Origin: Stenotrophomonas nitritireducens | Lineage (GTDB): Bacteria; Pseudomonadota; Gammaproteobacteria; Xanthomonadales; Xanthomonadaceae | NCBI RefSeq assembly: GCF_001431425.1 | Contig: NZ_LDJG01000023.1 | Span: 37,853 to 101,852, forward strand | Length of the DNA: 64,000 nt | Direction of reading: 5' to 3' | In this document: positions 1 to 9,900 of the stretch, piece after piece | Layout of the letters: each line of letters begins with the position of its first letter | Numbering within the stretch: position 1 is the stretch's first letter | Made by a program: the position numbers and the translations under genes | Notes under the pieces: model-generated | The model's database searches: none | The model's input: only the letters and a program-made list of their open reading frames with translations | What the model was told of the DNA's origin: nothing

Positions 1-237
1 GTCGCCAACCAGAAGCGCGACAACGAAGGCCTGCAGCAGCGCAACGACGCGCTCGCCGCCGAGGTGAAGGATCTCAAGGAAGGCGAGGCCGCCATCGAGG
101 AGCGCGCGCGCAGCGAACTGGGCATGATCAAGCCGGGCGAGAAGTTCTACCGCGTGGTCGAGGACGCGCCCGTCACGCGGCCGGCCGCGGCGCAGGCGCG
201 CGCGCATGACGCCACGACGCAGGAGGTCGTGCCATGA
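1..237 (+). CDS. ftsB: Cell division protein FtsB, C-terminal part
   Basis: The window opens inside this gene, so only the last 78 residues are seen. FtsB is a small bitopic inner-membrane protein of the divisome that pairs with FtsL and FtsQ through a periplasmic coiled coil. The visible part starts in a charged Gln/Glu/Lys/Asp-rich helix typical of that coiled coil. It then shows [16 protein letters not shown], which matches the conserved end of the FtsB/DivIC family. A short Ala-rich tail follows. Its TGA overlaps the ispD start as ATGA, the usual ftsB-ispD arrangement in gammaproteobacteria. The membrane anchor lies upstream of the window. Confidence 0.9.
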   Translation, partial: VANQKRDNEGLQQRNDALAAEVKDLKEGEAAIEERARSELGMIKPGEKFYRVVEDAPVTRPAAAQARAHDATTQEVVP

Positions 238-932
238 CCACGCAGGTCTGGGCCGTGGTGCCCGCCGCCGGCCGCGGCACCCGCTTCGGCGGGCCGGTGC
301 CCAAGCAGTACCTGCTGGCCGCCGGCGAACCGCTGCTGGCGCATGCGCTGGCGGCGCTGCTGTCGCATCCGGGCGTGGCCGGGGTGATGGTGGCCATCGC
401 CGAGGACGATGCCGACTGGCCGGGCTGGAGCGATTTCGCCGGCAAACCGGTGCTGACCTGCACCGGCGGCGATACCCGCGCCGCCTCGGTGCTGGCCGGG
501 TTGCAGGCCCTGCCGGAGAGCGTTCGCGCCGACGATTTCGTGCTGGTGCACGACGCGGCGCGCCCGAACCTGCCGGCGGGCGACCTGGGCCGGCTGCTGG
601 AAGTGGGGCGCGCCGATCCGGTCGGCGCGATCCTCGCCGCACCAGTGCGCGACACGCTCAAGCGCGCTGGCGACGACGGCGGCATCGACCGCACCGAGCC
701 GCGCGAGCGGCTGTGGCGTGCGCTGACGCCGCAGCTGTTCCGCCGCCACCAGTTGACCCGGGCCCTGGCCGACGCGACCGGCGCCGGCGTGGAGGTGACC
801 GACGAGGCCATGGCCATGGAGCGCCAGGGCGCGCGGCCGCTGCTGGTCGAGGGCGACGAGTGCAACTTCAAGGTCACCACGCCGGCCGACCTGGCCCGAT
901 TCGAATTCGAGCTGTCGCGACGCGGCGGCTGA
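234..932 (+). CDS. ispD: 2-C-methyl-D-erythritol 4-phosphate cytidylyltransferase
   Basis: IspD transfers CMP from CTP to methylerythritol 4-phosphate, the third step of the MEP pathway to isoprenoid precursors, in the cytosol. The 232-residue length is normal. The nucleotide-binding N-terminus AAGRGTRFG (about residues 11-19) is followed by PKQY with Lys24. VHDAARPN in the middle and a C-terminal [10 protein letters not shown] are the other family signatures. The ATG overlaps the ftsB stop by four bases, so the two genes are probably translationally coupled. ispF follows 50 bp downstream, making the common ispD-ispF pair. Confidence 0.96.
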   Translation: MTTQVWAVVPAAGRGTRFGGPVPKQYLLAAGEPLLAHALAALLSHPGVAGVMVAIAEDDADWPGWSDFAGKPVLTCTGGDTRAASVLAGLQALPESVRADDFVLVHDAARPNLPAGDLGRLLEVGRADPVGAILAAPVRDTLKRAGDDGGIDRTEPRERLWRALTPQLFRRHQLTRALADATGAGVEVTDEAMAMERQGARPLLVEGDECNFKVTTPADLARFEFELSRRGG

Positions 933-982
933 TCTCCCTGCCGGCGCCCGTCGCCGGCATTGCAACGATGTACGGTACCGCC

Positions 983-1483
983 ATGAATCCTTCCGCTCCG
1001 TTTCCTCCCCTCCGCATCGGACAGGGCTACGACGTCCATGCCTTCGGCGAAGGCGACCACGTCATGCTCGGCGGCGTGCGCGTGCCGCACCGTTGCGGCG
1101 TGCTTGCGCACAGCGATGGCGACGTGATCCTGCACGCCCTGTGCGACGCCATGCTCGGCGCGCTGGCGCTGGGCGACATCGGCCAGCATTTCCCGCCCAG
1201 CGACGACCGCTGGAAGGGCGCGGACAGCAGCGATTTCGTGCGCCATTGCAACGGCCTGCTGCGCGAGCGTGGCTGGCAGGTGGGCAATGCCGACATCACC
1301 GTGATCTGCGAGCGGCCCAAGGTCGGCCCGCATGCGCTGGCCATGCGCGAAACGGTGGCGCAACTGCTGGGCATCGCCCTGGACCGGGTCAGCGTCAAGG
1401 CCACCACCAGCGAGAAACTGGGCTTCACCGGCCGCGAGGAAGGCATCGCCGCGCAGGCGGTGGTGCTGCTGGTTCCGGCATAG
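983..1483 (+). CDS. ispF: 2-C-methyl-D-erythritol 2,4-cyclodiphosphate synthase
   Basis: IspF is a trimeric zinc enzyme that cyclises CDP-methylerythritol 2-phosphate in the MEP pathway. At 166 residues it has the family size. Metal-ligand positions are visible: GYDVHAF supplies Asp17 and His19, and HSDGD followed by VILH supplies His51. [14 protein letters not shown] near the C-terminus is the conserved CDP-binding end. The open frame extends far upstream through ispD. ATG 983 was chosen because the family N-terminus (RIGQGYDVH) begins about ten residues later; ATG 968 in the same frame is the alternative. Confidence 0.95.
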   Translation: MNPSAPFPPLRIGQGYDVHAFGEGDHVMLGGVRVPHRCGVLAHSDGDVILHALCDAMLGALALGDIGQHFPPSDDRWKGADSSDFVRHCNGLLRERGWQVGNADITVICERPKVGPHALAMRETVAQLLGIALDRVSVKATTSEKLGFTGREEGIAAQAVVLLVPA

Positions 1484-1508
1484 CCGCCGCGGATCGCCCC
1501 GCATTTCC

Positions 1509-1617
1509 GCAGGAGCGGCTTCAGCCGCGAAAAGGCCGCCGGCCCAACCCCGCGCCTGGCCTGGGCAAAGGCGGGAGAAGGCATGAAAGCCCCCTTCGCG
1601 GCTGAAGCCGTTCCTAC
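1509..1617. repeat. REP-like inverted pair between ispF and truD
   Basis: Two 23-base copies lie in opposite orientation at 1509-1531 and 1595-1617. They agree at all but two positions when one is reverse-complemented. Each contains the short palindrome CGGCTTCAGCCG and the right copy ends in the GTAG tetranucleotide on its reverse strand. This is the look of bacterial REP doublets (BIME-like), which are dispersed by RAYT transposases and are common in Xanthomonadaceae and Pseudomonas. The spacer of about 63 bases is unremarkable. The element fills most of the 170-base gap and could also act as a weak transcript end for ispD-ispF. Confidence 0.8.
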
Positions 1618-1653
1618 GAAAATACCGGCCAGACATCGTTCCACAGGACTGAC

Positions 1654-2703
1654 ATGACCGATCTTCCCGCGCTTCCCCTTGCCTACGGTGTACCGGTACT
1701 GCGCGCGCTGATGCGCAGCGTGCCGGAGGACTTCCAGGTCGATGAACTGCCCGCCTTCGAGGCGAGCGGCGAGGGTGAGCACCTGCTGCTGGACATCCGC
1801 AAGCGCGGCGCCAACACCGTGGCCGTGGCCAGGCAGCTGGCGCAGTGGGCCGGCGTGCCGCAGATGGGCGTCAGCTATGCCGGGCAGAAGGACCGGCATG
1901 CGGTGACCACGCAGCGCTTCAGCGTGCACCTGCCCAAGCGCGTCGCGCCGGACCTGGCGCTGCTGGAATCGGACGAAGTCCATGTGCTGGCCTCGACCTG
2001 GCACAACCGCAAACTGCAGCGCGGCGCGCTGGCCGGCAACCGCTTCAGGCTGGTGCTGCGTGAAGTGCGGGGCGAACGCCCTGCCATCGACGAGCGCCTG
2101 CAGGCCATCGCCGCGCGGGGCCTGCCCAACTGGTTCGGCGAGCAGCGTTTCGGCCGCGATGGCGGCAACGTGCCGGCCGCGCTGGCGATGTTCGCCGGCC
2201 GCCGGGTGCGCAAGGACCAGCGCTCCATGTTCCTGTCGGCGGCGCGTTCGGCGCTGTTCAACCGCGTGCTGGCCGCGCGGGTGGAACAGGGCAACTGGGA
2301 CGGCGCGCTGGAGGGCGAGGTGTGGATGCTCGACGGCAGCCGCTCGGTGTTCGGCCCCGAGCCGATGAGCGAAGCCCTGGCCGAGCGCCTGGCGCGGTTC
2401 GACATCCATCCCAGCGGGCCGTTGTGGGGGGCGGGCGAACTGCGCGCCACCGGCGCGGCGCTGGAACTGGAGCAGGCGGCGCTGGCCGACGAGCAGGCAT
2501 TGGCGCTGCGCGCCGGCCTGGAACAGGCCGGATTGAAGCAGGAGCGGCGCGCGCTGCGCCTGCGCCCGGCGCTGATGCAGCACGCCTGGCTGCAGGACGA
2601 CATGCTGGAACTTTCCTTCGCGCTGCCGCCGGGCTGCTATGCCACCGCGGTGCTGCACGAACTGGGTGAAGTGAGCGAAGCCCCGCACCCGCAGGCGACC
2701 TAG
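1654..2703 (+). CDS. truD: tRNA pseudouridine(13) synthase TruD
   Basis: TruD converts uridine 13 of tRNA to pseudouridine in the cytosol. Its 349 residues match the usual length. The catalytic motif [13 protein letters not shown] places the nucleophile at Asp80, the same number as in the E. coli enzyme. [14 protein letters not shown] (about residues 153-166) is the second strong family signature. The gene ends 37 bp from mltA, which runs toward it. In related genomes truD belongs with surE-pcm further right; here the two groups are separated by the T6SS block. The start is the first ATG after the REP-like gap. Confidence 0.96.
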   Translation: MTDLPALPLAYGVPVLRALMRSVPEDFQVDELPAFEASGEGEHLLLDIRKRGANTVAVARQLAQWAGVPQMGVSYAGQKDRHAVTTQRFSVHLPKRVAPDLALLESDEVHVLASTWHNRKLQRGALAGNRFRLVLREVRGERPAIDERLQAIAARGLPNWFGEQRFGRDGGNVPAALAMFAGRRVRKDQRSMFLSAARSALFNRVLAARVEQGNWDGALEGEVWMLDGSRSVFGPEPMSEALAERLARFDIHPSGPLWGAGELRATGAALELEQAALADEQALALRAGLEQAGLKQERRALRLRPALMQHAWLQDDMLELSFALPPGCYATAVLHELGEVSEAPHPQAT

Positions 2704-2740
2704 GGCTGCGCGCTGCCGCGGCGGCGCGGCGTGCCGCGCT

Positions 2741-4462
2741 TCAGTCCTCCACGCACAGGTCGGGGTCGTCCACCACGCAGTCGCGCAGCGTGGCCGCGCT
2801 GCGCAGGCCGCGCGTGGCCGGGCCGGATGCGGCCGCGGCGGCCTGCGCCTGTGCATGCGGCAGCAGCAGCCACATCTGCGCCCGGTCGTTGGTGGCCAGC
2901 GCCAGCTGTCCGGCGCTGTCGCCGAAGCCCCAGAACAGGTCGGCGCGCACGCTGCCGCGGATCGCGCCGCCGGTGTCCTGGGCGAACATCAGGCGTTGCA
3001 GTGGCCCACCGCGCCTGGCCGGATCGCGGGTGGAGATGAAAACCGGCGATCCCAGGGGGATCGAACGCGGATCCACCGCCAGCGAGCGCCCGGCGCTGAG
3101 CGGCACGCCGAGGGCGCCGACCGGCCCTTGCGGGCCGTCGCCACCGGTGTTGCGGAAGAACACATAGCTGGGATCGGGGATGCCGCTGCTGCCGCTGCTT
3201 GCGCCGCTGTCGGCGACCGGCCGGGAAGCGGAGGCCGATCCACTGCTGCCGGCGGGCGCACTCGCCGGCGCGACCAGCGCCAGCGATGCGGGGGGCTGTT
3301 TCTGCGGCTGCGCCGGGGCAGGCGCGGCGGGCCTTGCCGGCGCCGCCGGGGCGTCCCCCATCAAGGCGGCGATCAGTGCCTGCACGTTGGCATTGGCGCT
3401 GACCGGGCGTGGCCGTGCCGGCATCGAGGCAGGCGTCGTGGCAGGGGCAGGCCGTTTGGCGGCGGCAGGCGGTGGCGCCTGCCCGGACAGGCGCGCGATC
3501 AGTTGCGCCACCTCGTCGTTGACTACTGCCGGTACCGCCGGGTCCGGCGCGAGCGCGCCGCTGGCCGCGCCCACGCGCAGGCCGCGGGTCTTGATGGCCT
3601 GCAGCACCAGGCCGGCGTCGGCGCTGCGGGTGACGTTGGGCAGGAAGGGCTGTCCGTTCTGTTCCAGATATGACACCCGGATGAGCGAGCCGTCTTCCAG
3701 TTCGATCTTGCCCGAGCCCTGGATCTGCAGTGAGTACAGCCGGCGCGCGTCGTCCACCCAGGCCAGTACCGGCGCGTCCAGTGCCTGCTGTTCGATCTCC
3801 TGCCGGGTCCAGTACGGACGCACGGTGGTGCCATCCAGGCGCACGCGCAGGCGTTTGTCGCGGATGTTGGGCCGGGCATCGTCCAGCGCCAATGTGTACT
3901 GGGCCGCCCCGGACGTACCCGGTTCCGCCGGCAGCAGGCGGTTGCCCTGCCGCACCAGCCACGCCGACGCGCCTTGCCCGCGCGCGGCGGCGTCGAGCGT
4001 CAGCAGGTCGCGCGGCAGGCCATATACCGGGTGGCGGAAGCGGTCGTCGCGCTGGCGGCGGCCATCGAGCAGAGGCTCGAAATAGCCGGTGATCAGCCCG
4101 TCGGGTTGCCGTGCCGGGGACATGATCTGGTAGGCGTAGAAATTGCGCAGGAAAAACCCGCGCAGGGCCGCGTCGCTGCCATCGAGTGCGTCGAAATCCG
4201 CGCAGATGCCGGCCCAGGCCGGCTTGCGCTGCAGGGCCTGGCAGGAGGCGCGCATGCCGTTGGCGCTCTCGTGCAGCGCGTCGCTGTCCCAGCCGGGCAG
4301 CTGCGCGTAGGACACCGGGAGGAAGGCGGCGTTGCGGGTCGCGAAGGCGGGCCCGAGCGTGTCGGCGGCGGGGACTTCGTCCGCCGATGCCGCGGCCGCA
4401 AGCAGGGCCGGCAGCAGGCCGTGCAGCAGCCAATGCCTGCGCTGGCGGACGCGGCGGTCCAT
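2741..4462 (-). CDS. mltA: MltA-type membrane-bound lytic murein transglycosylase with long linker
   Basis: MltA enzymes cleave peptidoglycan glycan strands to 1,6-anhydro ends. An N-terminal hydrophobic signal (residues about 10-27) directs export; no clear lipobox Cys is seen. The MltA domain shows ITGYFEPLL and IQGSGKIELEDG. The C-terminal 3D domain shows AQDTGGAIRGSVRADLFWG with the likely catalytic Asp496. At 573 residues it is far longer than E. coli MltA (about 365). The excess is mainly a Pro/Ala/Ser-rich linker at roughly residues 320-440, between the family core and the 3D domain. The ATG overlaps the stop of the OmpA-like gene by one base (TGATG). Placement at the T6SS edge suggests wall remodelling for the apparatus, which is inference. 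Confidence 0.88.
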   Translation of the reverse strand: MDRRVRQRRHWLLHGLLPALLAAAASADEVPAADTLGPAFATRNAAFLPVSYAQLPGWDSDALHESANGMRASCQALQRKPAWAGICADFDALDGSDAALRGFFLRNFYAYQIMSPARQPDGLITGYFEPLLDGRRQRDDRFRHPVYGLPRDLLTLDAAARGQGASAWLVRQGNRLLPAEPGTSGAAQYTLALDDARPNIRDKRLRVRLDGTTVRPYWTRQEIEQQALDAPVLAWVDDARRLYSLQIQGSGKIELEDGSLIRVSYLEQNGQPFLPNVTRSADAGLVLQAIKTRGLRVGAASGALAPDPAVPAVVNDEVAQLIARLSGQAPPPAAAKRPAPATTPASMPARPRPVSANANVQALIAALMGDAPAAPARPAAPAPAQPQKQPPASLALVAPASAPAGSSGSASASRPVADSGASSGSSGIPDPSYVFFRNTGGDGPQGPVGALGVPLSAGRSLAVDPRSIPLGSPVFISTRDPARRGGPLQRLMFAQDTGGAIRGSVRADLFWGFGDSAGQLALATNDRAQMWLLLPHAQAQAAAAASGPATRGLRSAATLRDCVVDDPDLCVED

Positions 4463-5046
4463 CAGTTGCCGGTCCGTATTTCCACGCGGCGGTTCTCGCT
4501 GGCATAGGGGTCGTTGGCGTTGAGCAGTTCGCTCATGCCCTTGCCAGCGGAATTCAGGCGCGCGGCGGGTACGCCTTGCCGGATCAGTTCGCGCTTGACG
4601 GCCAGGGCGCGGCGTTCGGACAGCGCCTGGTTGTATGCCAGCGAGCCTTTGCCATCGGTATGGCCGATGACGGTGAACGATCGCGTCCCCAGCTGCGGCG
4701 CCTGCATGGCCGTGGCCAGGTTGTCCACCATGGCCTGCGAATTGCCGGAAATGCGGTCGGAGTTGAAGTCGAAGTTGATCTGTACCGAGATCGCCGCCTG
4801 CCTGGGCGCCACAGCCGGCTGCGGGGCCATCGTCGCCGCGGCCGCCGCGCCGGGGCGCAGGGCCCGGGTGGCGGTGGCCGGGTTCGTGCCGGCTTTGTCG
4901 CCTTCCAGGCCGGAAATGATGTCGTCCACCGAGGCATCGGCTTTCATTGCCGTGGCCGGCGGCGCCTGCTGGGCATGCACGGGAAGGGCGGCGAGCGCCA
5001 GCAGCAGGGCGGCCAGCAGGGGCCCGGAGGCAATACGACGGTTCAT
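4462..5046 (-). CDS. OmpA-family peptidoglycan-binding protein
   Basis: This 194-residue protein has a clean signal peptide (residues 1-25, cut near VHAQQ). A low-complexity Ala-rich stretch follows, then a C-terminal OmpA/Pal-like domain from about residue 85. The domain shows NFDFNSDRI, GHTDGKGS, LSERRA and NRRVEIR, the conserved contacts for diaminopimelate in peptidoglycan. No lipobox is seen, so it is probably a soluble periplasmic protein that grips the wall. It is coupled to mltA by a one-base overlap, so the pair is likely co-produced. In many T6SSs such a domain is fused to TssL; here TssL lacks it, and this separate protein could fill the role. Confidence 0.85.
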   Translation of the reverse strand: MNRRIASGPLLAALLLALAALPVHAQQAPPATAMKADASVDDIISGLEGDKAGTNPATATRALRPGAAAAATMAPQPAVAPRQAAISVQINFDFNSDRISGNSQAMVDNLATAMQAPQLGTRSFTVIGHTDGKGSLAYNQALSERRALAVKRELIRQGVPAARLNSAGKGMSELLNANDPYASENRRVEIRTGN

Positions 5047-5147
5047 TGCGGCGATCTCCTGACGAGGGCGGATGGACCTGTTCGGCGGCAGCATGGGCGC
5101 ATGCCCCGGCATTTTCGATACGGCGAACGGGATAGGCCGGTTGCCGC

Positions 5148-6218
5148 TCAGAGGCGTTTTCCGCGGGGCGACGCAGGGCCGGTATCGGCCCGGGCGGGAT
5201 CGTGCGCGGGCTGGGCGTCGTCCAGCCGGGAACCGAGGCGCCGGCCATTGCGGGCCTCCGATTCCAGCAGGACCAGCGACAGCGCGGTGTCCTGCGCCAG
5301 CGGCGCGGGGGTGGCCGGGAGCATGGCTTCGATCAGGTTGCCGGCGTCGCCGCCACGGGCCTGCACGCGTGCGCCGGTGCGCGCGGCCACGCCGGCGGCG
5401 ACGCTGAGGCCGGGCGTGCGCTGGCCACTGGGCCAGGTCTGCTGCAGCAGTTGCGCCAGCGGAATGGGAGCGGCGGCGGAGAAGCGCGGGCCGTCGTCGT
5501 GTACCTGTATGCAGGGGGATTCGCTGCGGATGCGATGGCTCACCAGGACGCGGGAGGCGGCGCTGCCGATGGCGTTGGCGACCAGCGCCCGCAGCAGATG
5601 GGTGCTGGCCTGCGGCACGAGGAAGCGGCAACCGTGGCTGCGCCGCCAGCGCAGGCGTACCCCCTGTTGCGCGGCCAGGGCGTCGAGTTCCGGGCGGATC
5701 GCCGCGAACACCCGGGACAGCGGAACCGGCCCGGTGTCGGTGCTGCCTGGCTGCGCCAGCCACTGCAGCAGCTGGTCGATCTCGTTCACCGCATCGGCCA
5801 GTTCGCGCACGCTGCTTTCCATGCCGTGCAGGGCGCTGCGCTGCGCCGGCTGCGCGTTTTCGTTGAGGCTGCCGGCATACAGGCTCAGCGCCTGCAGGGG
5901 TTGGCGCATGCGGGGAACGGCACTGGTCAGCAGCTCGGCCAGTTCGTCGGTCCCGGCGGGGACATCCAGGTGCCGTACCGGCGGCGCTGGCGTGGGCGGC
6001 GTGCCCGGGCGGTCGTCGCGTACAGGGGGACCGTGCGCGCGCCAGCAGGCCAGCGCGGCCAGCAGGGCCAGCAGCGACAAGGTGGCCAGCATGACCCACG
6101 GCCAGAGCGGGGCGGCAGGCGCGGTGCGCTGCGCGGCCGAGGCGGACCACGGCAGGGCCGCGATGGCCAGCGGCATGAGGCGCGACATCGCCACGGTCCC
6201 GGGCAGGGAGAGCGACAT
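5148..6218 (-). CDS. Degenerate histidine-kinase-like membrane protein
   Basis: This 356-residue protein has a signal-like N-terminus, one membrane segment (about 39-60), and a cytosolic part resembling a HisKA-HATPase core. PRMRQPLQALSLYAGSL (102-118) aligns with SHDLRQPLYALTLF of the intact kinase at 14563-16446, but Pro102 replaces the phosphoacceptor His. The ATPase part keeps an N-box-like Asn215 (ALVANAI) and DDG at 241-243, while the glycine-rich G2 loop is lost. It is therefore unlikely to autophosphorylate and may be an adaptor or decoy for the neighbouring two-component proteins (inference). The start could also be ATG 6188, which gives a better signal peptide. Confidence 0.65.
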   Translation of the reverse strand: MSLSLPGTVAMSRLMPLAIAALPWSASAAQRTAPAAPLWPWVMLATLSLLALLAALACWRAHGPPVRDDRPGTPPTPAPPVRHLDVPAGTDELAELLTSAVPRMRQPLQALSLYAGSLNENAQPAQRSALHGMESSVRELADAVNEIDQLLQWLAQPGSTDTGPVPLSRVFAAIRPELDALAAQQGVRLRWRRSHGCRFLVPQASTHLLRALVANAIGSAASRVLVSHRIRSESPCIQVHDDGPRFSAAAPIPLAQLLQQTWPSGQRTPGLSVAAGVAARTGARVQARGGDAGNLIEAMLPATPAPLAQDTALSLVLLESEARNGRRLGSRLDDAQPAHDPARADTGPASPRGKRL

Positions 6219-6507
6219 GGGGCAGGGTCAGGACAGGCAATGCGCGTGGATGCGGCGGCAGGCGGGCGTGGACATGCGGAACTCCTGGCGTGCCTGGATT
6301 GCCTGCCATTGGATGCAATGCCGCCATGCTTGGCGATACCGCTTGCGCGCTAGAGCGTGTTGCGTACGCCGATGCGGCCGCTGCAGGCGCCGGGCAGGCG
6401 GCCACGCGGGCAGGAGAGCATGCGGACGCCGGTCTATTCCGTATTGCCTATCGCGGCGGACGCGCGCGCGAACGCACAATCGCGGCACATCCTCCGAGGC
6501 GAACGCC

Positions 6508-6897
6508 ATGGCCAAGCAGGTCGTCAACGGTGCGCTGCTGCAGTGCAGTTTCGGTGTCGCGCCCAGCTCGCTGGTGGTGTTGCCGGTCAACCGGGAGAAC
6601 TCCAGCCAGCAGCCGGCGGCCACGATCATGGATCACGTGCCGATGGTCAACGTGATGCCGTTCGGCATGTGCCTTTCACCGGCCAACCCGAGCGTGGCCG
6701 CGGCCACCGCCGCCGCCCTCGGCGTGCTGACGCCGATGCCGTGCATTCCCAACACCCCCGCGCCGTGGGTGCCGGGCAGCCCGACCGTGCTGCTGGGGAA
6801 CCAGCCCTGCCTCAACGACACTTCCACCTGCATGTGCCTGTGGGGAGGCACGATCAAGGTCGCTTTCCCCGGCCAGCTCACGCACGAGATTCCCTGA
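6508..6897 (+). CDS. PAAR-like protein of the DUF4280 family
   Basis: The 129-residue protein begins VVNGALLQCSFG and continues with repeated Cys and Pro-rich turns (PMPCIPNTPAPWVPG, CLNDTSTCMCLWGG). This matches the DUF4280 (PAAR-like) family. Such proteins are thought to cap the VgrG spike of T6SS and related contractile machines. No effector domain is fused to it. ATG 6508 was chosen for its fit to the family start; the open frame upstream is antisense to other genes. It stands alone on the plus strand between two leftward genes, about 29 kb from vgrG, so it appears detached from the main spike operon. Confidence 0.85.
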   Translation: MAKQVVNGALLQCSFGVAPSSLVVLPVNRENSSQQPAATIMDHVPMVNVMPFGMCLSPANPSVAAATAAALGVLTPMPCIPNTPAPWVPGSPTVLLGNQPCLNDTSTCMCLWGGTIKVAFPGQLTHEIP

Positions 6898-6909
6898 GGA
6901 AGCCGGCTT

Positions 6910-9900
6910 TCAGAAATCCCCGCAACCGTTTTCGCGCTCGCTGTCGAGGCAGCTCATCAGGTTGGGCCGGGTGCGCACGCGCGCCCATTCGCGGCCCAGC
7001 GTGTCGCCATTGGATTCCTGCTTCATGCCCAGCGGCGTATCCACCGGGCAGATGCCGGCCTGGCCGATGTTGAGGTCGTAGAGGTAGTTGTCCGGCGGCT
7101 GCAGCACGTAGTCGGGTGGCGTGGGCTGGCGCACCAGGCCGATATTCAGGGCGGTGGCATTGGCCGGCGCCTGCTCGAACACGTAATTGCGCGCCGACAG
7201 GCCGCTGCCGACGATGGCGTAGTCGCCGGGCAGCGAGAGCGGGGTGGCGTCGGTGGCGAACCTCGCCGTGCCGGTGGTGGCGGTCTGCAGCGTGTCGCCG
7301 TTGACGAAGCCGGTCACCGTGCCATGCAGTGTGCCGAGGCGCTGGCCCATCAGGATCGACAGCGGGTCGGCGACATAGGTGAGCAGGGCCGGGGTGACGA
7401 GCAGGGTGCCCGGCGAGACGGACAGGAAATAGCCGGGATTGGGCGAGTCGAATTTCCAGTCGATGGCGTAGCTGCCCGTGTCGCTGGCGGCGGTGGCGCT
7501 GGTGTATGCCGAGAGCGCGATCCTGTCATCGGCGAACAGTGGCGCGCTGACGGTATAGGTCAGCGGCGGGTTCTGCTGCCCGTATACGCGGCTCTGGTCG
7601 TCGAAGCGGATGGCCAGCACCGGCTGGGCGGCGTAGACGAAGTGATTGTCGGTGGCAGGAACGCCCACGGCGCAGGCGCCGGCATAGGTGCAGCCATAGA
7701 GGTTGGGCAGGCCGCCGCTGCCGGCCAGGCCGCCGCGGGTTTCGCCGCTCCAGGTCGAGGCCCAGATGCGCCAGCTGTCGGCGGCGCTCACGCTGGCGTT
7801 GCCGGTGTTGTCCAGCACGCCGGCGCTGACCAGGTCGACGCGGTTGCCGGAAACGTTGCCCCGCAGCGTCAGGTTGCCGGCCAGGCTGCGCACGAAGACG
7901 TTGCCGCCGGCACTGATGCCGGACGCGGTGAGCGGGGTGGTGCGGCTGTCGCCGGTCGTGCCGATGGCGCTCACCGTGCCGAGCGCCAGCGCGGCGCTGT
8001 TGAGAAAGGCGAAACCGCCGCCGGCGCTGCCGGCGAGAGTGTCGCTGGCGACATGGTTGGCCGCCGCATCCAGCGCGACATTGCCGTTGGCCCTCACCAG
8101 CAGGTCGCGCGTGGTGATCGCGGCATTGGCCGTCTGGCCGATATCGCCGCCGCTGGACAGGGCCAGGGTGTGGCTGCCGGTATCGAGGACGTCGTCCAGT
8201 TGGATGCCCGCGGTGCCGCCGTCGTTCTGCAGGGTGAGATCGCCGTTGCGGATGATCGCGTCGGCGACGGTGATCGCGCCGCCGTAAGCGGCGTGGCCGG
8301 CAACCAGTACGGGAGTGTCGAGGTTGGCCAGTGTCCTGGCGCTGGCGAACAGGCCGCCGAGCACCATCGGCGCGGTGTCGTCGTCCACCACGGCATCGCC
8401 ACTGACCGCACCGGTGCGCAGGTTGAGCACGCCGCTGCTGGACGCCGCGCCATCGACCTGCAGGGCGTCGGCCGATGCACTGCCCGCGCGCAGGACGACC
8501 ATGCCGCCGCCGTCCAGGCGGGAGCCGCTGTCGACCTGGATGCCATGGTGATGCTGCGACCAGCCCGATACCGACAGGTCGCCGCTGCCGCGGATCTGCG
8601 AGGACTGGAGCAGGGCGACACCGGCATCGGCGGCGACGCCGTTGGCGATGCCGCCGATGCCGATGGAACCGGTGCCGCCGTAGAGCGCCGTGGCCGATAG
8701 CAGTACCCCGGCACGGCCATTGCCCAGCAACTGCAGCCCGGTGGAGCGCAGCGATGCGCCGTAGGCGAGGATTCCCGTTCCGTCGCGGCTGCTCCCGTCG
8801 ACGCGGATGTGCCCGCTGCCGGCAATCAGCGTACTGGCATCGAAGAACACGCCATGCGTGATTCCCCTGAAGCCGCTGCCGATGGATTGGCCGGCGATGG
8901 TGATGTCGCCGCCGCCGCTGTCGATGTCGCTGTCGGCGATGCCTACGCCGTAGGTCTGCGCCGTGCCGCCATGCAGGGCGATGCTGCCGCCCAGGCTGCC
9001 GATGCGCATGCCGGACAGGGTGATGCCTTCGCTGGAACTGGCGCGGCTGCCCATCGATACCGATCCACCGGCGGTCCGCAGCGCGCCACCGTACAGGCCG
9101 ATGGTGGAAAGCGCGTCGAACACCAGGGCCAGCGGGGCGCTGCCGGCGAGCGACCAGGCGCCGGTGCTTGCGCCGCTGGCGGCCACGCCGCCCATGATCT
9201 GCCCGGCCGGCGTCCGGAAAGAGAGCGTCACCGGAAGCGGATTGGTGGCGGCGACGTTCACTCCCGGGGCGATGTTGATCTGGCTCGTCGGCCCGCCTGC
9301 GGCGCCGGCCTGCAGGCCGACGTCGCTGCCGGCGCTCAATGCGCCGGCCACGCTGGTGTCCGATACCAGGCTCGCATAGCCGCCGAAGCTGCCGTTGCCC
9401 GGAACGAGCGCGAGGTCGCCGCCGGATTCGATCCTCCACTGGCCGGGGCTGCCGCCGCCTGCCGATACGCGCAAGCCGCGCAGGTCCAGCCATGGCGCCT
9501 GGGTGAGGATCGTGCCACCGGCGCTGCCGCCGTCGGCGCGCAGGCTCGCCCGGGCTCCGGTGACGAGCGTTTCGCCGGCCTGCAGCAGGATGCTGCCGCC
9601 CCTGGCGGCCCCACTGGCGTCGAGGGATGCGTCCTGGCCGATCTGTATGTTGTCGGCGGCGAGCGTGATGCTGCCGCGCCGGCTTCCGCTGCTATGGACA
9701 TTCAGGCTGCCGTCCGTTTCGACCAGATAGCCGGCGCGCAGATCGATGCTGCCGCCGTCGCTGGCGATGACGCCGTGGTTGATCGCCATGCCATCGTCGC
9801 CCGGCGCGGTGATGGTGAACTGGGTCAGTCCATCGCCATAGGGATCCAGGGTGATGCTCTGGCCGGCGATCAGGCCGATGCTGCCGCCGGCGCCGGTCAG

